Source: Blasia pusilla
Taxonomy: Eukaryota > Marchantiophyta > Marchantiopsida > Blasiales
NCBI GenBank assembly: GCA_050084515.1
Contig: CM114275.1
Coordinates: 28,148,001 to 28,212,000 of the forward strand
Direction: 5' to 3'
DNA length: 64,000 nucleotides
In this document: piece after piece, positions 48,001 through 60,318 of the stretch
Layout of the letters: each line of letters starts with the position of its first letter
Position numbering within the stretch: position 1 is the stretch's first letter
Notes under the pieces: generated by a model
The model's input: the letters and a program-made list of their open reading frames with translations, nothing else
Told to the model about the DNA's origin: nothing
Database searches by the model: none
Made by a program: the position numbers and the translations under genes

Positions 48001-49950
48001 CCAGGAGTTTCGGAGGCGGGGGGCAGTGCTGGTGTAGAAGGGTTAGATAGTGAAAGCACTGGGGGTGGTAATCATCCAGCTGCCGACTTACACTGCTGTT
48101 ATGCGTGGACAGATGATTGGCAATGGCTTGTTTCTGTCTGGACTGATGCTCGCGGCGAACTACTTGACATCCATGTGCTTCCATTGGTCAGTGCACAGAA
48201 GGATGTCAGTCTTCAGAGCTTCTTCACACAAGTTCTACATCAGGGGTTGCAGCTGTTAGCAATGGCAGTTGAAGCGGGTAGTCAGCGACAACGCAATGTT
48301 ATAATATCCCGCCTGGGTGGTTTCACAGAAAGAGAATGCCAAGGTACATTTTTACAGAGTTAAGCATGATTGGAATGTAGTCTTAATCTTTGCTGTGGAT
48401 GCTGCAATTTTTCCCCAAAATTCTATGCGGTAGAAATCAATGCCATTGTTTGTCTTAATTGATCGTTTTGGCTAGTACCTACGATATATGCCTAAATTGT
48501 GGGCATGTGCACATGTTTTCGCCATCACATTAGGACTGGTTTCAGGGAATAGGTGGGTCTATCTGGGTGTTTTGACTTATGTCTATAAGGATATCATACT
48601 CTAAATAACAGCAATCATGGAATGGAGAGCATGATACTCCAGAGTAGTGCAAAACACTAGTGGATCAGTTTACTCGTATTTTGGAGGAGCTTTGTTCACT
48701 TTATTTTTTCTAGTAACCAAGTCTGATGTCCATTGTGGGACGTTAATGTATCTCATTCCACTGCATTGCTTCCTTTCAGACTGGTATCGGACAGTAATGA
48801 TGGTTGGAGGTGATGAACCAAAAAAGTGGCCTGTACAATTATGGCCCACTGCAAGTGGAAGTGTTTCCCAAGACATTGGTCTACTTTCTGATCGCACCCT
48901 TGGTTTAGCCAGCAGTAGTAGTAGACCTGCTTCACCAAATCCTCCTTCATTCACTGCTCGGAACAAGACTCCAGGTATGGGCATGAATATGCCACGAAGA
49001 CCGGGGCAAGGGTTGAATTCAACTCAGTCTCCAATGGAATCGAAAGGGCTTTTTCAATGGGTGAACAGTATAAGTTTGGTCTCGCTGCGAGTAGAGCATG
49101 GCTTGCAAACTGTCTGCATGTCTGACATGGCACCGTCATCAGGTCAATATCTCCAGACTTGACCTAATCTCTTGTTGACTCTTACTTTGGTTCTAGAAGG
49201 GAACTTGATCTTTTGATATTTCTTTTGGAGACCCTGGATCATTCTTTAGTGATAAGTTTTTGAGATTGTGCTGAGAACCTTTGGACATTTTATCGAAGTA
49301 TATCAGTCTAATTTTGTACAACAATTGCAGGTCTAGTACAAGGAGGTTCATCATCTGCTACTTGGTCTGCAGGGTCAGTGGGAAATTCAAGCAGTAATAG
49401 TGTGACAGGAATCAGCACAGTGAAAACTCTTGCGAACGTAGGCGCATCGTATATGCTGGTGCCCAACAACTCTTTGCGATTTCTATCCTCACATGCTTGG
49501 CAACTACCAATAGTTCTTTCCCTTTCTTCGCCTCCTCTTGCACTCCTTGTTCAAGGAAGCCCAATAGCTCCCTCCTTAGCATCTGCATTTGTGGTATCGC
49601 CTCCAATCCCTTCTCCCATGAGTGAGTTTGTACAGCAGGCCATCAAAGAAGAATGGCCTTCCACACTGCATGTTGGACTGATAGCCCTTTCTGGGAACTA
49701 CAGCTCAACTTCTGCAAATTCGAAGTCCCTCAAAGATATGAGTAGGGATTCTCTGCATGAGGCACACAGGGCGGTACAGTTAGTTGCTGCCCAAGTGCAT
49801 GCTCTATCTTGGCTTACAGTAAGTCCTACCATACTACTCCGGCAATCTCCTCTACCCTTCCATTGTCATGTAGCTCAACGTCTCTGCAGATTGCTTAGCT
49901 ACCTTGATGTAGAGCATGGTTTTCCCCGACTTCCTCATACTCCAGTTTGA
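33040..49950 (+). CDS. MED13: Mediator complex subunit 13 (CDK8 kinase module), multi-exon
   Basis: MED13 is the large subunit of the Mediator CDK8 module; it links MED12/CycC/CDK8 to core Mediator and controls Pol II transcription (GRAND CENTRAL/MACCHI-BOU2 in Arabidopsis). Exons inferred from GT-AG junctions and matching phase: 33040-33110, 35388-35524, 35689-35775, 36249-36336, 36926-37003, 37334-37411, 37843-37931, 38201-38279, 40864-41324, 41618-41683, 41821-42160, 42484-42840, 42959-44440, 45203-45648, 45879-45966, 46198-46276, 46843-47129, 47284-48343, 48780-49142, 49331-49950. Total is about 2,100 codons. Key blocks: GGLHHVSWFQLVPD (N-terminal domain start), VKLWIFLPGRQ, VWCAPGDND, GDFGDFFEDD, DPLAAE/VSPATVANLLQ, VGYQEDWLKTSPNV, MMVGGDEPKKWPVQLWP, and the C-terminal HALSWLTVSP with LPFHCHVAQRLCRLL. 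Exon 41821-42160 encodes a Ser-rich tract. Exon 40864-41324 needs a one-base frame change between 40945 and 41113. The first exon is unplaced. The alternative donor at 42077 would also keep phase. Confidence 0.93.
33968..34055. repeat. Perfect 27-bp inverted repeat in a MED13 intron
   Basis: Left arm 33968-33994 (GTTTTTTCTCATCATGATGC...) is the inverse of right arm 34029-34055 (...GCATCATGATGAGAAAAAA), with one base difference at most at the outer edge and a 34-bp spacer. It lies in the roughly 2.3-kb intron after the first confident exon. It could be a recent foldback or snap-back duplication; a transcript would form a strong stem. Confidence 0.85.
38550..39420 (-). mobile_element. LINE (non-LTR retrotransposon) 3' end inside a MED13 intron
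   Basis: The minus-strand frame 39407-38667 (246 codons) has no upstream RT left but carries a C-terminal zinc-binding region typical of LINE ORF2 proteins: LCRFCKSGRVDDEHHYLFDC. Other parts read SARAYVVSKSSATLGAKNWY and PTKLCHTLATFRCGSTDLE. Downstream in the same orientation lies the 3' end with ATTCATTCATTC near 38560-38575, like a LINE simple-repeat tail. It is 5'-truncated, as LINE insertions usually are, and is antisense to MED13 in the intron between 38279 and 40864. The frame is open over its whole length, so the insertion is probably fairly young. The element clade is not determined. Confidence 0.75.
41887..42012 (+). repeat. AGC/AGT repeat encoding a serine-rich tract in MED13
   Basis: An imperfect trinucleotide run (AGCAGCAGCACTAGCAGCAG...) within exon 41821-42160 gives about 35 codons of mostly Ser and Gly. 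It is in the disordered middle of MED13, where length usually varies between species. Slippage here would not break the frame if in units of three. Confidence 0.85.
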
Positions 49951-52450
49951 TTTTTGATCTGAAGAAGACCTGCAAGGAGTGGAAGTGGTTGATCGCTGTT
50001 TTGTAGGGATGGTCTTCTAGGCACTGGGGTAGACACCTCAAGTGGCATGATCAGTCTCTTGGGATGGTGATAATGTAATGGTGCAGTAGATACAGGTCCC
50101 TCTAGCTTTGTACATTGAAAGTTTAGGATCGAAGGTCAATTCACAAATGTAAAATTGATCCCATTATTTTGTAAAGTAATCCTCACGGGGGAATCGAGGA
50201 TTTCAGAATGGAAGTAAATGTCCTTTTGCTGAGAAAATCAGTTGTGTACTCAAGGTATCCGTCTCGAGTGTGGCTACCCAAGTGGTAACTGAGTCTCAAA
50301 CATGCTTCCAAAGAGTTATGGTCTTGCCGAAACACTTTGCCCTGAGAGGTCACCGTGCAAACTGCAAGATGACCTTTGAGGCCACCTTGCCTCACAGCTG
50401 AGAATGCTTGTCTGTTAGGTCTATGAACGACTCCTTCCTGACGGGGTTAGAGGCCAGTGGAGGGGATTTCACATCTCCACTTCATAGACCTAATCAGTTC
50501 TTTTGCCAACCATGCTCCGTGCAGGACTAACCTAAAGAAAATTTGTACGCCGAATAGATACCGGGAAAGGAATAAGTGGGACCCTGATTGCGGTAAAATC
50601 TGTGACCACACCGTGACTTGTAAGGAACTAGAGTTCAGTGCCACTACTTGAAGAATTCTGAGTGAAGCCTCTAGAGATTGGACAGCAGGGAAAAAGTACT
50701 GAATCCTTTGATTTACTTGCAAAATGAAATTTCTGATCTATCTTGGATGGCGTACCCTTATACCTTTTAAATGATCAATGGAAGGGGCATGTGAAGTTGA
50801 TACGAAGAAGTCACCCATGGTCTGTCTGTACTGCATAAATATGTTAGGAAAGATCTTCATTCAAGCATTCATGATTTAGCCAAGACATGCAATGTTGTAT
50901 GTGTTGGGTCCTACAAATATACTTTGCCCCATGAAGATGTTCATTTTCTTTCTGTATTCCATTTTACTCTTCATTTTTTTATTGGGATATTTTTGCTTGT
51001 CATCTTCGGAGGCTTGTTTTTCATAAAATAGATTTTTAATTATTTATGAATGTATTTCAATATTATTATCATATATGTTACAATGCATACATAATCACTT
51101 AAAAATATGTCATAAGAGTACTTGACGACGAATCCTTGACATGAAATATTATTTTTTCCATGTGCAATGCATTAACAAAAGTGGATCCTCCCTAATTCTT
51201 AACACATCCTTACATTGCAGGCTTATACCTCATTCCGTTTTGTGATGAACGAAGAGCGCCGGAGGAAGGTAGGTCCGTCCCCACTCATACCATCTTCTTC
51301 TCCTAATTTCATTTTATTCCCTAAATCTCTTCCCTGATCATACTGAAGTCTTTATCTTTCTTACTACAAAAAATTTCGCAAATCAATTTTCTTTTACCTT
51401 GAATCCTACTCATATATTGAAAGTAAATTTTTTTGGATGTTTTAGAAAAAGTCATCTTAGGACGAGACTTATCTCTTTTACCCTTCTCCTTCCTTTTTTT
51501 ATTTAAAAAAAAGAACATGATAAAATTAAAAAGAAATTGATAATGAAGAGTGATTGTAAATAATTATGAAATTTGAAGAAAGAGACACTCAATACACTAC
51601 ACTTTCAATTTCAAAAATCTTAATTACAAAATTTCTAGTGATATAACACTAACAAAAACGCCTGTCCCATCAACATTGATTAATTTCATAATGTAATACA
51701 TAGTTATTTATGTTTTGAAATAATATAATTTTATTTTATAAAATATTTCTATTTATGTTAGAGACAAGAGACTTTTATCATCCCATCATAATATTTCACA
51801 TACATGGTTTTTGGTAATGAAGAACCTTCCTTTTTTTGTATGAAAAGTAAACGAGATAATTTAATGTTCCACTCATACATATTTAAGACTTAGCTTCATT
51901 CTATCATAAAACCATAAGAATTGATATTTTACTTTGAAAATAAATTTCTCCTCTTATTGTTATCCCTTCTTGGACAATAGTAAAGATTGTTTCATCTTTA
52001 ATGTTATTTAATATTATAACCCTCCGATTATGAGTTTTAAGTGGATTTTAAACTCCCTCCTTGCTCTATCTATAATTAAAAAGTGGATTGTGTTAATCCC
52101 CTACATCCTAGATTCCTATTGTGCCCATTCTACTGCCCACTACCTCACTTTACCCTAGTAAAGTTCATATGTATGGACATCAATCAAAAATTCAAATTCA
52201 CATTTGAAATATTATTTATGTTAAATTAAGCTAAAGTTGATCTTTACTTGTGGAACAATGAAGTCAACAAAACTAACATTTGATAATTATAAAATTCCTT
52301 CCTATGCACCCTACCAAATATATAAAAGAAGAAAAGAAGGGAGAGCAAGAAATGCATCAATTCGTACTTTTTTGCTTTAGGAAAAGCCAAATGAAAGAAT
52401 TCCTCTCTTATTAGTAAGCGAGATATTGAACATGGTTTTTTAGCAACTCT
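49951..52450. other. MED13 3' region, then AT-rich sequence without a gene
   Basis: The first 200-250 bp after the stop must hold the MED13 3' UTR. No clear AATAAA was found; an A-rich AATGTAAAATTG occurs near 50147. Frames at 50183-50722 on both strands have no motif. From about 50950 to 52450 the sequence is strongly AT-rich with many stops. Confidence 0.5.
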
Positions 52451-52464
52451 ACGCTTGCTTTATC

Positions 52465-52640
52465 TTGGAGTATTTTGCAAATGGCTTTAGGTCTATGTAT
52501 AAGGTGTGTACACATATTGGGACAAATTGTCTCCCATACTCTATCTCTAGGTTTTTGGGGGCTTGTCCTTTATTGGCTATGGATAAGTTGCTTTTTGGTG
52601 TTCATCGTGTGACTATTGGAGAGGTTTTACACCACTTGGT
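52465..52640 (+). pseudogene. Possible non-LTR reverse transcriptase fragment
   Basis: The frame reads FLGACPLLAMDKLLFGVHRV then TIGEVLHHLVSR. This resembles the RT block L-x-A-L-x-K-x-x-GGVRPIAIGE-x-L-R-R-L-x-x-R of some non-LTR or group-II-like reverse transcriptases. The match is short and two key residues differ, so it is tentative. A pair of hairpins begins at its 3' end. Confidence 0.4.
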
Positions 52641-52747
52641 AAGTCGATCCCAAGGGGAATCAAGTGGTGTAAAACCTTATGAGGAAATGAGTGGGCACAA
52701 AAATGAGGGATTTCCCTCATTTTCGTGCCCACTTATTTCCTCATAAA
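52623..52747. repeat. Two consecutive foldbacks (16-bp and ~33-bp stems)
   Basis: The first stem pairs 52623-52638 (GGTTTTACACCACTTG) with 52661-52676 (perfect inverse). The second pairs 52678-52710 with 52714-52747: TTATGAGGAAATGAGTGGGC against GCCCACTTATTTCCTCATAA, with two or three mismatches and a 3-base loop. Confidence 0.88.
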
Positions 52748-52749
52748 TT

Positions 52750-55700
52750 TGGAGTGGCCTCGTTTATGCTCACGTGTGGATACAAGAGCAAGGACATGGC
52801 TTACTACATATCCTCTTATTCTTCCATTATGTCTTCTCAAAGTATATTTTTGATTTATGCCTTTGAATTTCTCATCCTTCTCTATTGGGTGTGCCAAATT
52901 ATGTTTGAAGGGAGCCCATTGATGCAAAGGGTATCCATGATGTGCACATAATGGAGAAGGAACGATGACACATGATCTGATTAGAGAGGAGGTAGCATAA
53001 GTGGCTCGAATTGCACCATACATTGGTAGGCAAGAGCAACTATATGTCCTTCCTTCTACCCGACAAGAAACCTATTGTCGAAGAGTTGATCTTGTTACGT
53101 CTTGAGTTAGCTTTTAAATATTTGGTGATGTGGTGGTTGTTGATCCAATACTTAATGATTTGATGTGGGTGTGCGGCTCATACTAAAGATCCTGCGGCCG
53201 GAACAACAATAAGAATCAAGGAGTTAAGTCATGTTGGGAGACATACAACTGATGGACCCTTAGTTCTTTTGGAATGGAAGTATTAGGGCACTTACATGTG
53301 TCTTTTGATACTTTCTTGTAAATATGTGTTCATTACTCCCTCGAGAATAATCTTACCCCTTCTCGTCATCTTTCTTTCTATGTAGTGACTACTTATTTTC
53401 GACAATACATCTTGATGGCCTTACAACTTGCTTAAGTTTTGACGTTTATACGTCGAGCCAAAGTAGATTGAGATGACTCATCTCATCGATCATTCACATC
53501 TAACCAACCATTACTATTCTTGTCAAATTTCTTTTAAACTATTCATTATGTAGCTCATTGATTTTTTAAATTTTTTTTTTGGGGTTAGTATTTCACTATA
53601 CATCCTTCTTTACTTTTTTTTTTACTTCTAAACCATGTCCATGTTACGAGTTTTTTCAAAAGAAAATTGATCACTTACATTTATTACTCATGAGCCAAAT
53701 AATGGAGGACTCCCGGAGATAAAAAGAAATATTTGAGCGTGAAATTATTGGGCCAAATGAAATACTGCGTATGTTTGTTGCGAATAAAGGAGACTAGAAT
53801 CGGAAAGGAGGCCACTGCCTCCTCCCACTGCCCTTCCGTAACGTCCATCCATCCACGTCCGCACAAAGTCGGCGGTCAATTCCGCGCTGTGAGAGTCCGT
53901 TACAGTAGACATCAAAACTGACTTCAGGGCCCGCTTGTCAGGGCACCACGTGGTCTTATCCACTCCACTCCGCCGCAATCAGTTGCAAGCGGCTGACGAG
54001 TCCAGGTCAGGAGATGGAGAAACTATTTACCGTACGGACCGCACTAACGGACTGCTACTGGAAGTTTAGGAGTAGCTACGCATGGCACCCAACTCTTCCA
54101 CGCGCTTGCCGCGTGGAAGACAAGTGGCCGCAGCCTTAGTGATCCGGTCCCATGATCGCAGTTACCAGCAGGATAAGGATTCATCAATTAATAAGATTGT
54201 TTTTTAAGAATAAAATGAAATGAATGAATTTTAACATCCAAATATTTTTTAGATTTAAGTTTTCAAGTACTAATAAGGTGCCCGGGCGTGTAGGGAATAA
54301 AAATGTTTAAAATTTTTTGGTTAATATATAATTTGTGAAAGGAACGGATCAAAGATTGTTGTACGTAAAATTTTTAAAAAAATTATTGTTTGCATAAAGA
54401 AAAATGTTTTTACTTTTTATTTTTGAAATATCAAACATAAAAATATTTGCAAATCAAAAGACACTCTCTCATAATAATATATATGTTGGCCGTGCCATGC
54501 ATGCCTAACATAACTTATTATCCACGTCTAATATAGTTTCCTCAATAGAATGATTTAAAAATAGATGTCGATGATGTTTTTAAAAACTTATATTTAAAAT
54601 TTTAAAATAGATTTAATTTCAAAATTTAGGTCTATTTTCCATTTTTATGAATCTCAAAAGAGTAAGAAAATCAACTTTAGATAATATTCATTTCCCTTAA
54701 ATAATTAGATTCCTCTTCAAAAGTTCCAATAAAAATTATTCTTCCCCTTCCACTCTTCCCACCAAAAATCACATTGACTAAAATATTTCTAAATTAAATT
54801 AAATTAACGAAATAATTTTCCTTTCCCAAAATATCACATGTGAATTAATACAATTAATTTTTAAAATAATCACATCATTAATTTCAAATTTTCAATATAA
54901 TTATTATTTTCTAAAATCTTAGAAGAGTAATAATATTTCACTCTTTTAAGTAATTACAATACTCCATTCAAATTTAAATGATATCCCAATTATTTAAATA
55001 ATTTTAGCCTTCCATATAATTTGATGTATTCCTTCTCCATTAAAATTTATTTTCCCTTTCCATCACATGTGAAGTAAGACAAATTATGTATTTTTTAATC
55101 AGAAATATTCTATTTTATTAATATTTATAATAACCCATTATGATATTAAATTATTAATTAATTAATTAATTTTCTATTTCATTCATATCCTTATGAGTTT
55201 TTTCTACTTGGTCTATTTTTATCCATCTAATGTGGTTCAAATAATAAAATTGATTATTATTATTTGAATCCCCCTGCTCTTTACCGTCCCCGTACCCCCC
55301 CTCCATGTGTTGAAATCTCTTGTGTCGACACGTGTCCTAAGGGAAAGGTTTCAAAACACCTACGTGTCACCACAAGAGGAGGGGTTCTCAAACCCCGTCC
55401 TCTTTTAATAATATAGATTACGACTACTTTCGAGTTAGGACCCACCCAACTCGAAAGTTGGAAATATTTTATTACAACTCATACTTTGTATTTAAAGAGT
55501 CTCACATTTGAATCACAAGAGACTCAAAATTACACTACTTGGAGGTTGAAATAGGAAGTCATCTTCCACTTGTTACAACAGCTGCCTCATTTTGTGACAA
55601 GGGAGCCAAGGAGTACCTCAAAGAGTCAATAGGTGGACACGATTGAGTGAGAAGGGAGATACGCCTCTTAGGAATGCAATGAGGTGCAAGAAGACCAGTT

Positions 55701-56215
55701 CTTTTTTGTGGTTCCTTTTGTGAGAGGTGTGTACTCTCATGAGTGTGCATCAAATGAAGTCTTTATGTCGGCTATGGAATCTCGACAAACATCAAAGGAC
55801 ACCTATGGCTCCGAATACTAGGCTACGGTTAATAGCAAGGATATTGTGGGAAGACTTTAAACCCATGAGCATATGAAAAATTGACAAGGAGGAAATATGT
55901 GCCTAATACGGAAAAGCCTTAAAACTTCAAAGAATACTCTATTAAGGTACACTCAACATGCCCAAGAAAGTTGATGATAGACTCAATGTCCAAGGAAGCA
56001 TACTAAATAAATTACTAATGTAGGCAATCATGCAAAAACTTGTGAAAGATTTTTAAAAATTATCATCGTATGAATCTGATGTAGAGTCGTGAGGGACTTA
56101 GTCATGGTCATACATAAATTATCCATTGGATTAATATAAAAATGGGTCATATTTACATAGTGTATTATGTGTGTCTCTTTACATCATGATGGATGTTCAC
56201 AATTTTTGCAAAGCT
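52750..56215. other. AT-rich intergenic region without a recognised gene
   Basis: No supported gene. Around 53000-53280 the plus-strand reading (KSNYMSFLLPDKKPIVEELI, RLELAFKYLVMWWLL) looks like eroded protein, without an identity. From 54150 to 55270 the sequence is very AT-rich. Near 55420-55460 a small palindrome has arms CTTTCGAGTT and AACTCGAAAG. Confidence 0.45.
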
Positions 56216-56219
56216 TAAT

Positions 56220-56315
56220 CACTTAAATAATTTTACCTTAACTAGGGTTAGTTTAAGACTATGGTTATGATTAGGTTGCTTATACATACCCTACATAATT
56301 GAGAAGGGAAGCAGC
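56220..56315 (+). repeat. Second copy of the copia LTR end
   Basis: Similar to 3856-3955: both contain CTTAACTAGG, GACTATxGTTAxGATTAGG, GGTTGCTT and CATACCCTA followed by AATTGAGAAG. It is probably the right end of a decayed LTR of the same copia family; the left end was not resolved (perhaps near 56085). Confidence 0.55.
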
Positions 56316-56425
56316 CCCCACTCAGTCTCTACTTGCAAAATTTTATTCTCAAAATGGTGGTGTGTGCAAGAGAGAGCTGCACTCCATCAATCATGCTTGT
56401 TTCGTAGTTTTCTACAACTCTTTGC

Positions 56426-57497
56426 CATGGAGGTAAGAAGATTGAGACTTATTGTAGCATGTGTGATTGAGATTTCGATGAAAGTCTTAAGGCAAGGGAA
56501 ATAGATTTCTACCCTATCTTCCAACTCGTGTCTTCCCAACCTCCTTCAATGGAGATTGATGAGAACATCCTAACAAGTTTGTTCCCTTATGCTTTGGAGT
56601 CAGAGTGGGAGATAGAGGAGGAGGCTGGTACTAGTGACATGAGTTTAGAGTGGTTAGATTATGAAAGTGAAATTCTTGTTGAGGATTATCTAAGCTAGGG
56701 ATTCTACAACTCCCACTTGATTCAGGCGAATGGCCCTTCAAGTAGAATTTGCAGATGAATGGTGGAAGGGAGATAATACGACTTTCTCTCATGATATTGC
56801 CTTTCAAGGTGAAGATCCAAATCCCATCTGCATCTTCTTTGCAGAAGGTGATTAGGAATAGGTTGAGATCTTCTCACACTTTTTGGAGAGAAACACATTG
56901 GGAAATATATACCAAGATCAACTAATATGGGGCCAACTTGAAGGGAAGGAATTAGAAGATGTTAGAGAGGGCATAATTCACAATTTGGTTGGGGATATCA
57001 TTATACATGGAAATCCATAACAAAACTATGCACAAACTCTTCCAAAATTCATATATAAATATCCTCTCTCATGAATAGAGATTTGTGGGAGATGATCTTT
57101 ACCTGGTGAACGATGTAGACCTCTATAGACAAAAGACCAATTCTTGGTATAACGAGATTGCCAACGTGAGACCTTTTCTAGAAACATTGTCCTCCAAGTT
57201 CAAGAAATCCCTACTTGTATTTCATTGACTACTACTGGATGAATGAAAATTCCATCAAGAGGTAGATGATGTCCAATTGTACAATACAATCAAGCCAAAT
57301 TGATCAAGAATCATATCAAGAGTTTTGACATGTGTGGAGCAAAGAAAAAGTCTGTGCATGATCTAGGAGTGTGTTGTGGCCAGAATGGCAATGATGAATG
57401 TAACTTAATTACTAACATTGTGTTGGGAATGCTACGGTTTGTGCCAAGTGATGGAAAAGAATTTTTGTATAGTCGTGTGCTTCATGGAGTTGTATGA
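56426..57497 (+). pseudogene. Unrecognised decayed coding region
   Basis: Several frames joined by stops and shifts look coding: PYALESEWEIEEEAGTSDMS (56590s), EWWKGDNTTFSHDIAFQGED (56760s), FSHFLERNTLGNIYQDQLIW then GQLEGKELEDVREGI (56875 onward), and KKKSVHDLGVCCGQNGNDEC (57350s). It follows a copia-type LTR end, so it may belong to a retroelement or to a captured gene. I do not recognise the family. Confidence 0.4.
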
Positions 57498-57883
57498 CCT
57501 TAGTATATTGTGCACATTGTCATGGTAGATGAGGCGTAGGGCGAGATAGTATCGAGGCCTTAAAGGGGCCTTGTACTTCCCTATTTTGAGAGGTCGTATG
57601 TGACGTGCTCTTAGGAGGGGACCTATGAGTGTAGGTCACCCTTCCCTTTATGGAGAGTGGCAACCTTGGAGAGGTTGACCTTCCCAGCCACGTATGGCTC
57701 CATTTGGACATATAGGGTCCTGGGTTAGTTGGTAGTTGGTCTCGTGAGGGAACCACATATGTAGTTGTTAGGGAGCTAGTATGGGTGTACTACAAGTGGG
57801 TAGTGACTTGCTAGGAGGGAGGTGACCTGTGTGTACATGTCACCCATAGAGGTGCCCAGGGGGGTATATCTCAGATGAGGGTA
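57498..57883. other. No recognised gene
   Basis: Sequence between the decayed coding region and the LTR B module. It has repeated GAGGTxACCTxxGxGTxTAxxTCACC-like phrases (57610 and 57810), suggesting a short internal duplication; no gene. Confidence 0.35.
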
Positions 57884-58396
57884 TCACGTATTTTAGGATA
57901 GATCGATGAGATCTAGAAGAGCGCCTTCGCGAGTAGTGGAGGATAGACTCATGAGGTCCAGTATGACGTGCTGAGGCCTAGGGAAAATTGAGAGAGCTGG
58001 TTTCCCCTTCATTTCGGCTCATTTGGAGCCATATTGAGATACTTCTATTTTGGTAAGTACCATTTTGAATACATGGTTGAATTTCTATTTTTGGTAAGTG
58101 GCCCTTGACCTCCTACATCAGGTCAAGAGCCAAGGAGGTAACTTGGGAGCATAGGTTACCATGGAGAGAGCTTGGGAGAGGGGAGGCGTATACCTCAAGG
58201 AGAGAGAGAGCTGGAGAGCTCATTCTCTGTGTGTTGAACCTCTTGGCATGAGGCCACGGAGCTATGGTCTTGCTTGCCTTGTATGTGTAACCCAAGCCTC
58301 TCATTAGGAGAGTGGGTTTGGTTTGACATTGAGAGAGGCATGTGAGAGTGCACATATTTGAGAGCTATGGTGTTGAGAGAGATTGGATCTTGATTT
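57884..58396 (+). repeat. LTR B module, subfamily II, plus orientation
   Basis: Similar over its length to the inverse of 60447-60968 (the B module of the minus-strand LTR). Both have TTTTAGGATAGATCGATGAG, TTTGGAGCCATATTGAGA, AGCCAAGGAGGTxACTTGGGAGC, GGTTACCATGGAGAGAGCTTGGGAG and CTCTCATTAGGAGAGTGGGT. As at 1012-1517, the A modules are absent on both sides. The pair forms an inverted repeat enclosing the kinase pseudogene. Confidence 0.82.
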
Positions 58397-59200
58397 ACAA
58401 AGAGAGAATGAGATGAGTGAGAGAGCTTCATGGGGGAGCTCGCTGGTCAATTGCTGGTTTTGCACGTTTGGGATCATATTCCTTGTTCAGTAGTTCTTGA
58501 GAGTGCTCATCGGAGCCGGACGTGCTCATTTTTTATGTTTCCTTTGCCGATTTTTCATGTGGAAGAGTGGCGCACAGAAGCGCTGTCCAATTTTTGATAG
58601 GGATTGAGTATGGGGGCGAATTTCCTCATGCCCCGTGCTCTCGAGAGCACCATGTAGCTTGTCGATTTGTGTTTTCATAGGTTTTACATTTTCGTTGGGA
58701 AAAATCAGCGTGGAATCGTTGCCAAATTTTGTGTAGGAGAAAGAGAGGTTGAGATTTACGACAATTCCCATCAATTTTTACTGTAATGTCCGATTCAAAA
58801 TATTTTTGACAGCGTTGTAGATCATGAAGCTGTGCACGCTATGCAACAAAAAGTGCACAATTTGTCAGTGTATCTAGGGGTTCTTCCCCTCTTTCGTTGT
58901 CTTGATTGTCGTGAGGGCTATGATCTTCATGAGGTGGCAACTCCATCTTGTCTTTTACCAAAATACAAAAAGAAATGCGATTTAGAAATGATTCCAATAA
59001 TAGTGATACGATGGCACACGATACATCGGCACATCAATCAAGATTCATCATTCAAAAAATTTCATAGTAACACATTCATCTTTTTGAACCAAGTCTTTCA
59101 TTTCTCATGAAAAATATCCAATCCTTAAAGGGGTTTACAATCATACTACCACTTTTGTTGGCCTTAATCCCAAATCTACATCGTCTACACCTAATACTTT
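58397..59200. other. No recognised gene
   Basis: Sequence between the LTR module and the kinase pseudogene. Short frames only. No primer-binding site could be recognised downstream of the LTR module. Confidence 0.35.
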
Positions 59201-59206
59201 CGCATT

Positions 59207-60316
59207 TTATGTGATATATGCAAGCAGAAACTCTAAGCTTTTGCGATCAGAGGGATTCGGAGCTAATGCCCACTTTTGAATCCTATCCAAATAGGTAAAT
59301 CTCACGTTCGCTTGGGCATTCCCGATAGATAGGTTGTATGTCACATAGTTCAAATTATTCACAATCATTCCTAGGGCATAGATTTCAGTGGCCTTGCTAA
59401 AAGGGAGATTCAGAGGCCCTGCTGTCAACTCCGGTACTATATGCCCAACATGATTTTTTTGTTCCTGCTCCCACCATCTATGAGGAGACTCTAAGACTTC
59501 ATGAGTCCACATGGCATTCCCCCAATCTCCAACGTTGACGTATGGGCTAGAGTTGGATCCAAAATGGATGAACATGTTTCTAGCATGGAGGTCCGTTTGA
59601 GAAACCCCACGCTTGTGGACAGTCTCTATGGTTCCAAGAAGGGCAACCACAAGCTGGACCAAATTTGACGCTATAGCGAGACATCTCATCTTTTCCAACT
59701 CTCCTAAATTACCCCCGCCGTTCTTCAAGTTATGGCATGCTCGCAACCAATTTTTGAGGTATCCACCATTCCAATATGGAAAATTGGCACGCGGTGGATC
59801 CTCGATCAACCTTCCCACCATGCAAACAACATTGCGATGTAAAATAGTAGCAAACAACTCCTCTCGCATCATCGATTTTCTAGATCATGATAGAGATGAT
59901 TCCTTATACACCTTCATGCAATAGTACATTTGTTCCCTAAAGCCATGGGTTCCATTTATTTTACAACGGTACACGATTCCGTGTAAATCGGTTCCCACAA
60001 TATTGCTCAAGTCATGTCCTATTATTACATTCTTATCAAAAATCAAAGTTATTGCACACGGAACGGTCAATATCAACCCCAAAGAAGTACTATGTCCCTT
60101 GAAAAGACGTTGAGCACTTCTTAACTCTATACATAATCTTTCTAGGAGAGCTGGCTCTATAGCATTCTCCTTCTCATCCTTACATGTCTTGAGATCGATA
60201 TATGCTCTCTCCAGGTTAGCACTTTGTTGGGCATAAAATTTAGTCAACCTATCAGCCTACGCGGCATCCACTTCCCATTCAAATGCCTTTGCCACTCTAT
60301 TGGAGAATCTGTGCAA
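59207..60316 (-). pseudogene. Protein kinase-like pseudogene, truncated by an LTR
   Basis: Two minus-strand frames in the same phase (60247-59885 and 59872-59207) are separated by a single TGA at 59887-59885; a further in-frame TAG lies at 60259-60257. Together they cover a kinase-like domain: a Gly-loop equivalent VGTDLHGIVYRC (near 59995), a Lys strand YYCMKVYKE, a catalytic-loop equivalent SQTDLHARN (59602-59576; D and N kept, HRD changed to QTD), and DWG in place of DFG (near 59527). The C-terminal LAPNPSDRKSLEFLL resembles the last helices. The reading frame stays open up to the LTR edge at 60319, so the upstream part of the gene was displaced or lost by the insertion. A receptor-like or TKL-type kinase is likely. 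The changed HRD suggests a pseudokinase or a divergent family even before decay. Confidence 0.72.
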
Positions 60317-60318
60317 TT

